NCBI GenBank assembly: GCA_045652125.1
Contig: JAZRTT010000026.1
Location: forward strand, 1-29,034
DNA length: 29,034 bases
Source of the DNA: Avoscillospira sp045652125
GTDB lineage: Bacteria > Bacillota > Clostridia > Oscillospirales > Oscillospiraceae
Direction: 5' to 3'
The notes below the pieces were generated by a model that made no database searches, was not told the DNA's origin, and saw only the letters and a list, made by a program, of their open reading frames with translations. This document shows, in pieces, positions 1 through 6,021 of the stretch. The position numbers were made by a program, and so were the translations under genes. Every line of letters begins with the position of its first letter. Within the stretch, counting starts at the first letter, position 1.

Positions 1-1166
1 TCGCCCTTTCCGCATGGCTGGCACACCGCATGGCAAAGCGTGTGGTGGAGCCCCTGAACAAGCTGGATTTGGAAAAGCCTATGGAAAACGAAGCCTACGA
101 GGAGCTTTCTCCTCTGCTGCATCGTATCCATGCCCAGCACAAGGAAATTAAATTCCAGATGCAGACCTTGAAGCGCAAACAGGATGAGTTCGAGCAGATC
201 ACCGGCAACATGAAAGAAGCTCTTGTTCTTTTGGATAACACCGGCAGAATCGTCAGCATCAATCCTGCAGCAAGAACACTGTTTGGGGCCGGGATTGCCT
301 GTGTCGGAGAAGATTTTCTGACCATCGACCGCAAGCAGAATATGCGAATTGCGCTGGATGAGGCAAACGCTCAGGGACACTCTGATTTTCGCACCAAGAA
401 AAACGGCAGAGAGTATCAGTTCGATCTGAGCCGCATTGACTCTGACGGCAATAATCACGGCATGGTCATTCTGGCCTTCGATATTACCGAGCAGGTAAAT
501 GCGGAAAAGCACCGTCAGGAGTTTACCGCCAATGTGTCCCATGAGCTGAAAACCCCGCTGCAAACCATCATCGGCTCTGCTGAGCTGATGGAGAACGGCA
601 TTGTTAAGGAGGAAGATATCCCCCGCTTTATCGGGCATATCCGCAAGGAAGCATCCAGACTGGTCGTTTTGATCGACGATATTATCCGCCTGTCTCAGTT
701 GGACGAAGGCGCAGAAATGCCCCGTGAGGATGTTTCTTTGAGAGTGCTTTCCGAAGAAGTCTGCGAAACTCTTGCAGATGCCGCAAAGCTGAAAAATGTT
801 TCTCTGGAAGTCACCGGCGATGATGGTGTCATCAACGGTGTCCGCAGATTGCTGTATGAGGTGGTATATAACCTCTGTGACAATGCCATCAAGTACAACA
901 ATCCCGGTGGTCATGTAAAGGTTTCTGTTGCCGAACAGCAGGGGGCTGTGCAGATCAGCGTTAGCGATAACGGCATTGGCATTGCTTCTGAACATCAGGA
1001 CAAGGTATTTGAACGCTTCTATCGTGTCGATAAGAGTCATTCCAAACAGTCCGGTGGCACAGGCCTTGGCTTGTCCATTGTAAAGCACGCCGTACAGTAT
1101 CATCACGGCAAAATTGCGATTAACAGCGAACTTGGGCAGGGTACCACTATTAGTGTAGTATTTTAA
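1..1166 (+). CDS. PhoR/WalK-type sensor histidine kinase, 5' truncated by the window
   Basis: This is the cytoplasmic part of a membrane sensor kinase that would autophosphorylate on histidine and pass the phosphate to a response regulator. The first full codon is at base 3, and the frame is already open with what looks like the end of a membrane segment (ALSAWLAHR), so the true start lies upstream. Counting from the first visible Met at 30, a PAS-like domain covers about 55-155. The HisKA H-box SHELKTPLQT carries the phosphoacceptor His171. The HATPase domain has an N-box (NLCDNAIKYN, about 281-290), a G1 box (DNGIGI, 313-318) and a G2 box (GTGLGLSIVKH, 343-353). The architecture fits PhoR/WalK-like kinases, and a phosphate-regulon role is only a family-based guess. 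A strong terminator follows, so this is the last gene of its unit. Confidence 0.93.
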   Translation, partial: ALSAWLAHRMAKRVVEPLNKLDLEKPMENEAYEELSPLLHRIHAQHKEIKFQMQTLKRKQDEFEQITGNMKEALVLLDNTGRIVSINPAARTLFGAGIACVGEDFLTIDRKQNMRIALDEANAQGHSDFRTKKNGREYQFDLSRIDSDGNNHGMVILAFDITEQVNAEKHRQEFTANVSHELKTPLQTIIGSAELMENGIVKEEDIPRFIGHIRKEASRLVVLIDDIIRLSQLDEGAEMPREDVSLRVLSEEVCETLADAAKLKNVSLEVTGDDGVINGVRRLLYEVVYNLCDNAIKYNNPGGHVKVSVAEQQGAVQISVSDNGIGIASEHQDKVFERFYRVDKSHSKQSGGTGLGLSIVKHAVQYHHGKIAINSELGQGTTISVVF

Positions 1167-1235
1167 ATCAAGAGGCAGTTTGCATGGTAGTATGCACTCT
1201 GTTCCCGTTTCCCCTATTCATTAAGGTCTAAAAGT

Positions 1236-1270
1236 ACCCCTCTGGGCAATCCCAGAGGGGTTTGCTGTTT
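1236..1270 (+). terminator. Intrinsic terminator after the sensor kinase
   Basis: The arms ACCCCTCTGGG (1236-1246) and CCCAGAGGGGT (1251-1261) form a perfect 11-bp stem with a 4-nt loop. The T-rich stretch TTTGCTGTTTCTGT follows. It lies 70 bp after the kinase stop codon. Confidence 0.85.
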
Positions 1271-1362
1271 CTGTCTATTATGCTCTCTCATGGAGTGAAT
1301 GATCTTAATCCGAAATCACCAATGAGCTATAAGGAGATTCCCCCTGCTTCAAGAAAGTAGGC

Positions 1363-1389
1363 GCAGTTTTGAAAAAATTTCAAAACTGC
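1363..1389. terminator. AT-rich inverted repeat, terminator-like
   Basis: GCAGTTTTGAAA (1363-1374) and TTTCAAAACTGC (1378-1389) form a perfect 12-bp stem with an AAA loop. It is followed by TATTTTTAATTTTTCTTTT, so it could terminate plus-strand transcription. It lies where the left end of the integrated element is expected, so an integrase or end-binding role is also possible. Confidence 0.5.
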
Positions 1390-1503
1390 TCCTATTTTTA
1401 ATTTTTCTTTTGCGTAAAAAAATAATAGGCACTAAAACCTCGAGTGTATTCCATTCGCAAATAGTATTTTCCTGTTTTTCGTATAAAGAGAGAGGGTGCA
1501 GAA

Positions 1504-1608
1504 ATGTCCGAAACTCTATTGCGATTTTGGAAATTATTTTTCGCGAATTTTCGTAATACATATGCGAGAGCATTTTTAGCGCTCAAAATCGTCCGAAAGG
1601 ATGCATAG
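1504..1608 (+). CDS. Possible 34-aa basic amphipathic peptide
   Basis: An ATG at 1504 opens 34 codons, starting MSETLLRFWKLF and ending KIVRKDA. The peptide is rich in Phe, Leu and Arg/Lys. A weak purine-rich SD (GAGAGAGGG) precedes it, and TATAAA lies upstream at about 1481-1486 without a good -35. It sits at the left edge of the integrated element. It could be a leader or membrane-active peptide, or chance. No family is recognised. Confidence 0.2.
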   Translation: MSETLLRFWKLFFANFRNTYARAFLALKIVRKDA

Positions 1609-1679
1609 ATCTATGATTCCTGCCTGTGTTCATGCGCTGGCCCCGCGAAGAACTGGGCAGAGAAAGGAGGAAAAGCTAT

Positions 1680-2003
1680 ATGTTGAAAATTACGGAGCTG
1701 AAAATTGCACTGGAGAGTCTTGGTCAGCGGTATCTGTTGGTGGGCGTTACTCCCAAATTTGAGTATGTTAACAACACCAAAACCGATAAGATCATTGCCT
1801 ATGGCTATACGATTGCCTTGCCCGATAAAGCATTTGAGAAGATTGTTGTCAAAATTGATGGTGACAAGATTCTTGATGTGCCGGAAGGCCGTGGATATGC
1901 CGAGGTTCGCTTTGATGATCTTCGGCTGTCGCTGTACTTCCGCGATGGCACCTATCATCTTGCAGCTGCTGCGTCCGGTGTCCACTTCGTTAAGGCTGGT
2001 TAA
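1680..2003 (+). CDS. Conserved-looking 107-aa protein of the integrated element, function unknown
   Basis: I do not recognise this family. The start is the ATG at 1680, chosen because AAAGGAGG lies just upstream; the frame is open further upstream but has no better start. The protein begins MLKITELKIALESLG and looks like a small alpha/beta soluble domain with alternating beta strands (YGYTIALPDK, KIVVKIDGDK, RLSLYFRDGTYHLAAAAS) and no membrane segment. It is the first gene of the element's leftward module, placed just before the double-hairpin origin region and rep. In Tn916-like elements small proteins in this position often assist replication or transfer, so an accessory role with Rep is a reasonable but unproven inference. 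Confidence 0.7.
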   Translation: MLKITELKIALESLGQRYLLVGVTPKFEYVNNTKTDKIIAYGYTIALPDKAFEKIVVKIDGDKILDVPEGRGYAEVRFDDLRLSLYFRDGTYHLAAAASGVHFVKAG

Positions 2004-2010
2004 TCTGCAA

Positions 2011-2050
2011 GCACCTAACTATTCCCCCCCAAGGGGGGATAGTTGGGTGC
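2011..2050 (+). repeat. Strong GC-capped hairpin upstream of the origin
   Basis: The left arm starts GCACCTAACTAT (2011) and runs into a C tract. The right arm GGGGGGATAGTTGGGTGC ends at 2050. Together they give about 18 base pairs with one bulged T, one G-T pair and a 3-nt loop. There is no T-run, so it is a poor terminator. Its position between the small gene and the replication origin suggests an origin accessory structure, a lagging-strand origin, or a Rep or RNA control site. Confidence 0.6.
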
Positions 2051-2060
2051 TGCGGGGTTG

Positions 2061-2094
2061 CCATCCGAAGTGGTAGTATTACCACTTCGGATGG
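2061..2094 (+). other. Rolling-circle replication origin: stem-loop with TAGTATTAC nonanucleotide
   Basis: CCATCCGAAGTGGTA (2061-2075) pairs perfectly over 15 bp with TACCACTTCGGATGG (2080-2094), leaving the loop GTAT. The tip contains TAGTATTAC (2074-2082). This matches the conserved nonanucleotide at the origin of CRESS-DNA viruses (NANTATTAC; TAGTATTAC in nanoviruses and some circoviruses), where Rep nicks between the last T and AC, here 2080/2081. It lies 28 bp upstream of a CRESS-type rep gene, the usual arrangement. Assignment as the leading-strand origin rests on motif, structure and position together. Confidence 0.85.
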
Positions 2095-2108
2095 ATGTAG
2101 CATGTAGC
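2095..2108 (+). repeat. Tandem ATGTAGC repeats next to the origin hairpin (possible iterons)
   Basis: ATGTAGC occurs twice head to tail (2095-2101 and 2102-2108), immediately after the origin stem. Rep proteins of this class bind short direct repeats beside the stem-loop, so these are candidate iterons. Two 7-bp copies are weak evidence alone. Confidence 0.4.
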
Positions 2109-2122
2109 AGTATTGATTTGAA

Positions 2123-3097
2123 ATGAGTTTATCTCCCAACTCACAGTCACGAAAGTGGCAGATTGTAATCAACAACCCGTTATCCGTTGGATTAACACGG
2201 GAAAGGATTAAAGAAGAATTATTTAAGCTTACCTTTGATTATGCATGTATGTCTGACGAAATTGCCTCGACAGGAACTCCGCATACTCATATCTACATTC
2301 AAAGCGAGGCTCCTATTCGCTTTAGTACTTTGAAAACTCGGTTCCCAATTGCTCACTTGGACAAGGCCTACGGAAGTGCTCAAGCAAACCGTGACTATAT
2401 TGCCAAAATAGGCAAGTGGGAGGGTACAGATAAGGCAAAGACATCCATAAAAGGAAGCTTTGAAGAGTTTGGAAGTTGTCCTACTCCCAAACAAGAGAAG
2501 TTTCCTGCTATGACCCGGCTTTTAACCGACATCTGTGATGGCAAAAGCTCAACTGAAATCATCAAAGAAAACCCGAATTTTGGATTTAAGGTGAAAGACA
2601 TAGAGCTTTTGCGCGAGAAATTTCTTTGCGAAAAATATCAAACAGAGAACCGTCAAATTGAGGTCATTTACCAATTTGGTGCATCAGGAACGGGAAAAAC
2701 CCGAGGAGTATTTAAGAAACATGGTGCCGCCAATATTTGCCGTATAACTTCGTATCGCAAAGGAACCGGAGTCCTTTTTGACGCATATCACGGGCAAGAG
2801 GTCTTAGTGTTTGAAGAATTTACAGGACAAGTTCCTATTCGCGACATGCTGAATTATTTGGACATATATCCACTCATGTTACCTGCAAGATACAACGACA
2901 GAATTGCTTGTTACACGACGGTTTATCTTAACTCCAATACTTCCTTCGGGGATCTATATCCCAAAATCCAGAAGGAACAACCAGAGACTTGGAAAGCCTT
3001 TTGCAGGCGTATTACCAAGATTATTGAATATCTCCCAAATGGAGAGACAAAACACCATAACAAGGAGGATTATATCCGTGAAAACCTACATGACTAA
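2123..3097 (+). CDS. rep: CRESS-type replication initiator (HUH endonuclease + SF3 helicase)
   Basis: This protein should nick the origin stem-loop, attach to the 5' end through tyrosine and unwind DNA for rolling-circle replication. All hallmark motifs of circular Rep-encoding ssDNA virus initiators are present: motif I WQIVINNP (12-19); the HUH metal site HTH (His54, His56); motif III YIAK with nucleophile Tyr92 and Lys95; Walker A GASGTGKT (186-193); Walker B VLVFEE (227-232); and motif C with Asn272 (YLNSN). At 324 aa it is the usual length for geminivirus, circovirus or phytoplasma-plasmid Reps. The ATG at 2123 has no clear SD. The gene overlaps the FtsK-like gene by 20 bp. All catalytic residues are intact, so it appears functional. 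Confidence 0.92.
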   Translation: MSLSPNSQSRKWQIVINNPLSVGLTRERIKEELFKLTFDYACMSDEIASTGTPHTHIYIQSEAPIRFSTLKTRFPIAHLDKAYGSAQANRDYIAKIGKWEGTDKAKTSIKGSFEEFGSCPTPKQEKFPAMTRLLTDICDGKSSTEIIKENPNFGFKVKDIELLREKFLCEKYQTENRQIEVIYQFGASGTGKTRGVFKKHGAANICRITSYRKGTGVLFDAYHGQEVLVFEEFTGQVPIRDMLNYLDIYPLMLPARYNDRIACYTTVYLNSNTSFGDLYPKIQKEQPETWKAFCRRITKIIEYLPNGETKHHNKEDYIRENLHD

Positions 3098-4394
3098 TGG
3101 CTCGAACGAGCGTGAAGTCCTGCGCCGCGAAGAAAATGCCCGGCAGGCATTTCTGCGTCTCGGGCGTGGTTGGGCAAACTTCGGAGGATGGTTTGCCAAA
3201 ATGTGTTTCGTCCTCTGCATCTGTGCGATTGCCTGCGGTGTATATACGCTTCGCTATGATGTGATTGGCTATTGCAGCACCGATATCGGTGCTGTTGCCA
3301 TGGATTTGGTGGGAGTATTTGCAGCCGTGACTACTGGTATCATGGTTGCCACAATTGTGTTGTGGTTCCGTGGTGCACCACTATGTGCAACTACTATCCA
3401 CAAACAGCTGTTGCGAATCGGACTTACCAATGCCAATGGCGAAGCTCCCCGGTTAATCTCTATTATTGCAGATCCCAAAGACCCACATTTGAAAACATAT
3501 GAATTCTTTACCCCAGGAATTCCATTGGATGACTGGAAAAAACTTGCCGACAAGATTAGCGCAATATTGGATATCACCATTGTTGGCATTTACATCGGCA
3601 ACTGGTTTACGCACATTGTTATCCGTGCAAGGGATGGCAGATTCACCTTTCCAGATGTGATGCTTTGGCAAGACAAATATATTTTGGATGATGATGCAAA
3701 ATTTTTGCTCGGCGTTGACGGAGCTGGCGAGCCTGTAATCTGGGATGTCCGAATGGATCCTCACGCAATTATTGCAGGAATTACTGGATCCGGGAAAACA
3801 ATGATTCAATCGTTAATTGGGCATCAAGTGTTATTGCGGAACGGAAAGCTGCTTGTTATTGATTATAAAGCATCGGCCGACTGGGACAGACCATGTTTCA
3901 ACGAAGCAAGTATTGTGAATGATGTGCTTTCAGCATTAAACCTGCTTCGAGATGCTATGCGAGATTTTTTGCATCGCAAGGAGTTGCTTCGTCACGCAAA
4001 TGCACGCAATATTGACGAATACCGCGAAAAGACCGGAGATGATCTGTGCCGTGTCTGCATTATTGTCGATGAGGCGGCGGATCTTCTCTGCACTCCTCCT
4101 ACCAAGGAGGAAAAGGTTCTTTACGATGAAATCAAGAGCTTGCTTGAAACGCTGACTCGCCAGGGCAGGTCGTTGGGATACATTGTAATCTATGGCGCGC
4201 AGAGGCCGGATCAATCTTTCTCTGGTCAAATCCGGAGTAACTGTATCCGTTTTTGCGGCAAGGCAGACGACAATCTGAGACGGGTCGTCTTTGGGGAGAG
4301 TCTCAAAGATATTGCTGCCAATCTCCCGGAAAAGCCCGGTGAATTTGTGGACAGCAATGGCATTAAGTTTCTGGCGTATTATTATGATGCGTAA
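3078..4394 (+). CDS. FtsK/TcpA-like membrane DNA translocase (coupling-type ATPase)
   Basis: This is a membrane-anchored ATPase expected to pump or recruit element DNA, as Tn916 Orf21/TcpA coupling proteins do. The start is the GTG at 3078, set by AAGGAGG at 3062-3068 with 9-nt spacing, inside the end of rep; this implies translational coupling. The protein is 438 aa. Two membrane segments lie at about 38-58 and 75-97. The FtsK-type motor has Walker A GITGSGKT (234-241) and Walker B CIIVDEAADLL (327-337), followed by a TRQGRSLGYIVIYGAQRP segment typical of the family. It lacks the gamma DNA-orienting domain of true FtsK/SpoIIIE. Its pairing with a HUH Rep suggests mobilisation of the rolling-circle product. 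Confidence 0.88.
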   Translation: MKTYMTNGSNEREVLRREENARQAFLRLGRGWANFGGWFAKMCFVLCICAIACGVYTLRYDVIGYCSTDIGAVAMDLVGVFAAVTTGIMVATIVLWFRGAPLCATTIHKQLLRIGLTNANGEAPRLISIIADPKDPHLKTYEFFTPGIPLDDWKKLADKISAILDITIVGIYIGNWFTHIVIRARDGRFTFPDVMLWQDKYILDDDAKFLLGVDGAGEPVIWDVRMDPHAIIAGITGSGKTMIQSLIGHQVLLRNGKLLVIDYKASADWDRPCFNEASIVNDVLSALNLLRDAMRDFLHRKELLRHANARNIDEYREKTGDDLCRVCIIVDEAADLLCTPPTKEEKVLYDEIKSLLETLTRQGRSLGYIVIYGAQRPDQSFSGQIRSNCIRFCGKADDNLRRVVFGESLKDIAANLPEKPGEFVDSNGIKFLAYYYDA

Positions 4395-4407
4395 AGGAGC
4401 CGATCCC

Positions 4408-4608
4408 GTGAAACCCGAACCTGTTCCCATTAACGAAAAAGTGCTGTTGACAATCAACGAGGCTGCCGCATACAGCAATATCGGAATCAACAAGATCGAT
4501 TCATTGCTTCGTGCGGAAGACTGCGATTTTGTGCTTCGCGTTGGATCAAAAAAGCTTGTCAAAAGAGAAGCTTTTGAAGAATTCCTTCGCAGTCGTTTTG
4601 CGATTTAA
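4408..4608 (+). CDS. xis: Tn916-type excisionase (MerR-like winged HTH)
   Basis: Excisionases of this type bind element ends and direct the integrase toward excision. The start is the GTG at 4408, preceded by AAAGGAG (4393-4399). It gives 66 aa, almost the size of Tn916 Xis (67 aa). The layout also matches: a short basic start, a helix-turn-helix LTINEAAAYSNIGINKID, a wing, and a C-terminal KLVKREAFEEFL. It sits 13 bp after the FtsK-like gene and just before the integrase, the standard xis-int order. The integrase has its own promoter downstream. Confidence 0.85.
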   Translation: MKPEPVPINEKVLLTINEAAAYSNIGINKIDSLLRAEDCDFVLRVGSKKLVKREAFEEFLRSRFAI

Positions 4609-4623
4609 GCAGCGAAAAAATAA

Positions 4624-4652
4624 TTGAGAAAAGAATGAGCCTGTGTTATAAT
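4624..4652 (+). promoter_or_regulatory. Sigma-A promoter of the integrase gene
   Basis: TTGAGA (4624-4629) and TATAAT (4647-4652) are separated by exactly 17 bp, and TG at 4644-4645 makes an extended -10. It lies 48 bp before the integrase start. An inverted repeat wraps around the -10 (next entry). Confidence 0.8.
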
Positions 4653-4674
4653 AAAAATGTTGCATGGGCTCATT
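4634..4674 (+). promoter_or_regulatory. Inverted repeat AATGAGCC/GGCTCATT around the int promoter
   Basis: AATGAGCC (4634-4641) and GGCTCATT (4667-4674) form an 8-bp inverted repeat. One arm lies in the spacer of the int promoter and the other in the leader, followed by TTCTT. It could be an operator for a dimeric repressor or Xis. Because transcription starts inside it, it is less likely to act as an RNA hairpin. Confidence 0.5.
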
Positions 4675-4699
4675 TTCTTAAACAGAAAGGAGCCTAACG

Positions 4700-5929
4700 A
4701 TGGCTAAAAGTATAAAGGGAAAGGAGCTTGGCAAAGGAATCGGTCAGCGCGAAGATGGTCTATACTATGCCCGTGTCAATGATGGAAGTGGACACAGGAA
4801 AGAGAAATGCTTCAAAGAATTGGCTGATGCAAAAAACTGGAGAGCAGAACAGATTTATATTAAACTGCATCCAGAAGAAACCGCAAAACAAAAAAATGAG
4901 CGAAGCTCTACAACGATGACCCTTGATCAGTGGTTCAATATTTGGATAGACTCTTTGAGTCTGGCGCCTAATACAGTACGAAACTATACTGAGCGCTACA
5001 AAACTAATGTGAAACCACTGTTGGGCAATGTGAGTATCTCTGATATAAGACCTATTGACTGCAAAATAGTGTTCAAAAATATGGAGCCGGAGTATGCGAA
5101 TTCAACGATTCGGCAGGCTTATATTGCACTTGGCGTTATGCTGCGCAGCGCGGTCGATAATGGAGTCATTGACAAACACCCTATGGACGGTGTACGATTC
5201 GATGGTCAAATCAAAGCTGCAGACGAAATACATTTTTTAACCGAAGCAGAAGAGAAGAAATTCTTGGAAGTGGCACGCAATTCCCACAACTATGCTCAGT
5301 ATGCATTGCTGCTGGAGACGGGGTTGCGTACAGGAGAGATGATTGCCTTGACATGGGATGATATCGATTGGAACAAGCACACTCTTTCGATTCGTAAAAC
5401 AATGGAGTTTCGGTACAAGCAGCAAGATTGGCGTGCGGGACCGACAAAAACGAAAAAGAGTTATCGGACAATTCCGTTGACAGATGCTGCATATGAGATT
5501 TTGAAGACTTTATACGATACGAGATGCTATCGCAAGGAGTCTTCTGATCTCGATAAAGAGCTTTCTTATCTGGATCGAAAAACTGGACAAGAGAAGTCTT
5601 TTAATATGCGGGAATTGGTGTTCATCAATTGGAGAACGGGAATGCCTGCGAAAAACAGCAGCTATGATACACACCTATACAAGCTCTGCGAGAAAGCAGG
5701 GATTGAGCGGTTTTGCATGCATGCGTTGCGCCACACTTATGCTACGCGAGCGATCGAACGCGGAATGTCACCTAAAGCACTTCAAAAACTGTTAGGACAC
5801 AGTAGCATCAAGACGACAATGGACAAATATGTTCATGCGTCAGATGATTTTTTGGTTGCTGCTGTTCGTCAGTTTCAAGAAGGGGCGTTTGCACAAAAGG
5901 GTGAGCAAGGGGTGAGTAATCCTGCTTGA
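4700..5929 (+). CDS. int: Tyrosine integrase, Tn916/XerCD superfamily
   Basis: This enzyme integrates and excises the element by site-specific recombination. At 409 aa it has the Tn916 Int size and three-part layout: an N-terminal arm-binding domain (about 1-60), a core-binding SAM-like domain (about 73-160) and a catalytic domain. Catalytic residues are visible: Arg210 (TGLRTGEM), a Lys in TKTKKSYRTIPL (about 249-260), His341 and Arg344 (HALRHTYATR), His367 (LLGHSS) and nucleophile Tyr377 (DKYVHA). The start ATG follows AGAAAGGAGCC. It is the last gene of the element, transcribed toward the right end, which should lie between its stop and the ychF start. Full length and intact, it is presumably active. 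Confidence 0.95.
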   Translation: MAKSIKGKELGKGIGQREDGLYYARVNDGSGHRKEKCFKELADAKNWRAEQIYIKLHPEETAKQKNERSSTTMTLDQWFNIWIDSLSLAPNTVRNYTERYKTNVKPLLGNVSISDIRPIDCKIVFKNMEPEYANSTIRQAYIALGVMLRSAVDNGVIDKHPMDGVRFDGQIKAADEIHFLTEAEEKKFLEVARNSHNYAQYALLLETGLRTGEMIALTWDDIDWNKHTLSIRKTMEFRYKQQDWRAGPTKTKKSYRTIPLTDAAYEILKTLYDTRCYRKESSDLDKELSYLDRKTGQEKSFNMRELVFINWRTGMPAKNSSYDTHLYKLCEKAGIERFCMHALRHTYATRAIERGMSPKALQKLLGHSSIKTTMDKYVHASDDFLVAAVRQFQEGAFAQKGEQGVSNPA

Positions 5930-6021
5930 GCAAAAACGAATCTTAAAAAAGTTTCAAGAAGTTTAATAATTGAGGCGAATTAGATGTTTTTTGCCTCGGA
6001 AATAGAGGAGAATTTAGATAT

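Larger units (their letters stand above)
1272..1679. other. AT-rich gene-poor stretch at the left edge of the integrated element
   Basis: No convincing long gene lies here. Base composition becomes AT-rich after about 1360. It contains the inverted repeat at 1363-1389, one possible 34-codon ORF (1504-1608), and possible left-end sequences of the element. A purine-rich stretch with AAAGGAGG just before 1680 is the ribosome binding site of the next gene. The exact element/chromosome junction cannot be fixed from one copy. Confidence 0.5.
1350..5965. mobile_element. Compact integrated element with CRESS-like replicon (IME), boundaries approximate
   Basis: Order: unknown 107-aa gene, double-hairpin origin, rep, FtsK-like translocase, xis, int. 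It is flanked by the sensor kinase terminator on the left and ychF on the right, both ordinary chromosomal genes. The content equals the minimal replication/transfer and recombination core of Tn916-like ICEs. The MobT-type initiator is replaced by a CRESS-virus-like Rep, and the mating-pore and cargo genes are absent, so it should be a mobilisable or self-replicating integrated element. Codon use is more AT-rich than the flanking core genes. Ends are estimates: short shared sequences (TTCAAGAA at 1348 and 5953) are not decisive. Confidence 0.8.

Noticed and set aside
2011..2050. Rho-independent terminator after the 107-aa gene
   Set aside because: The stem is strong but no U-tract follows, and the origin hairpin lies directly downstream.
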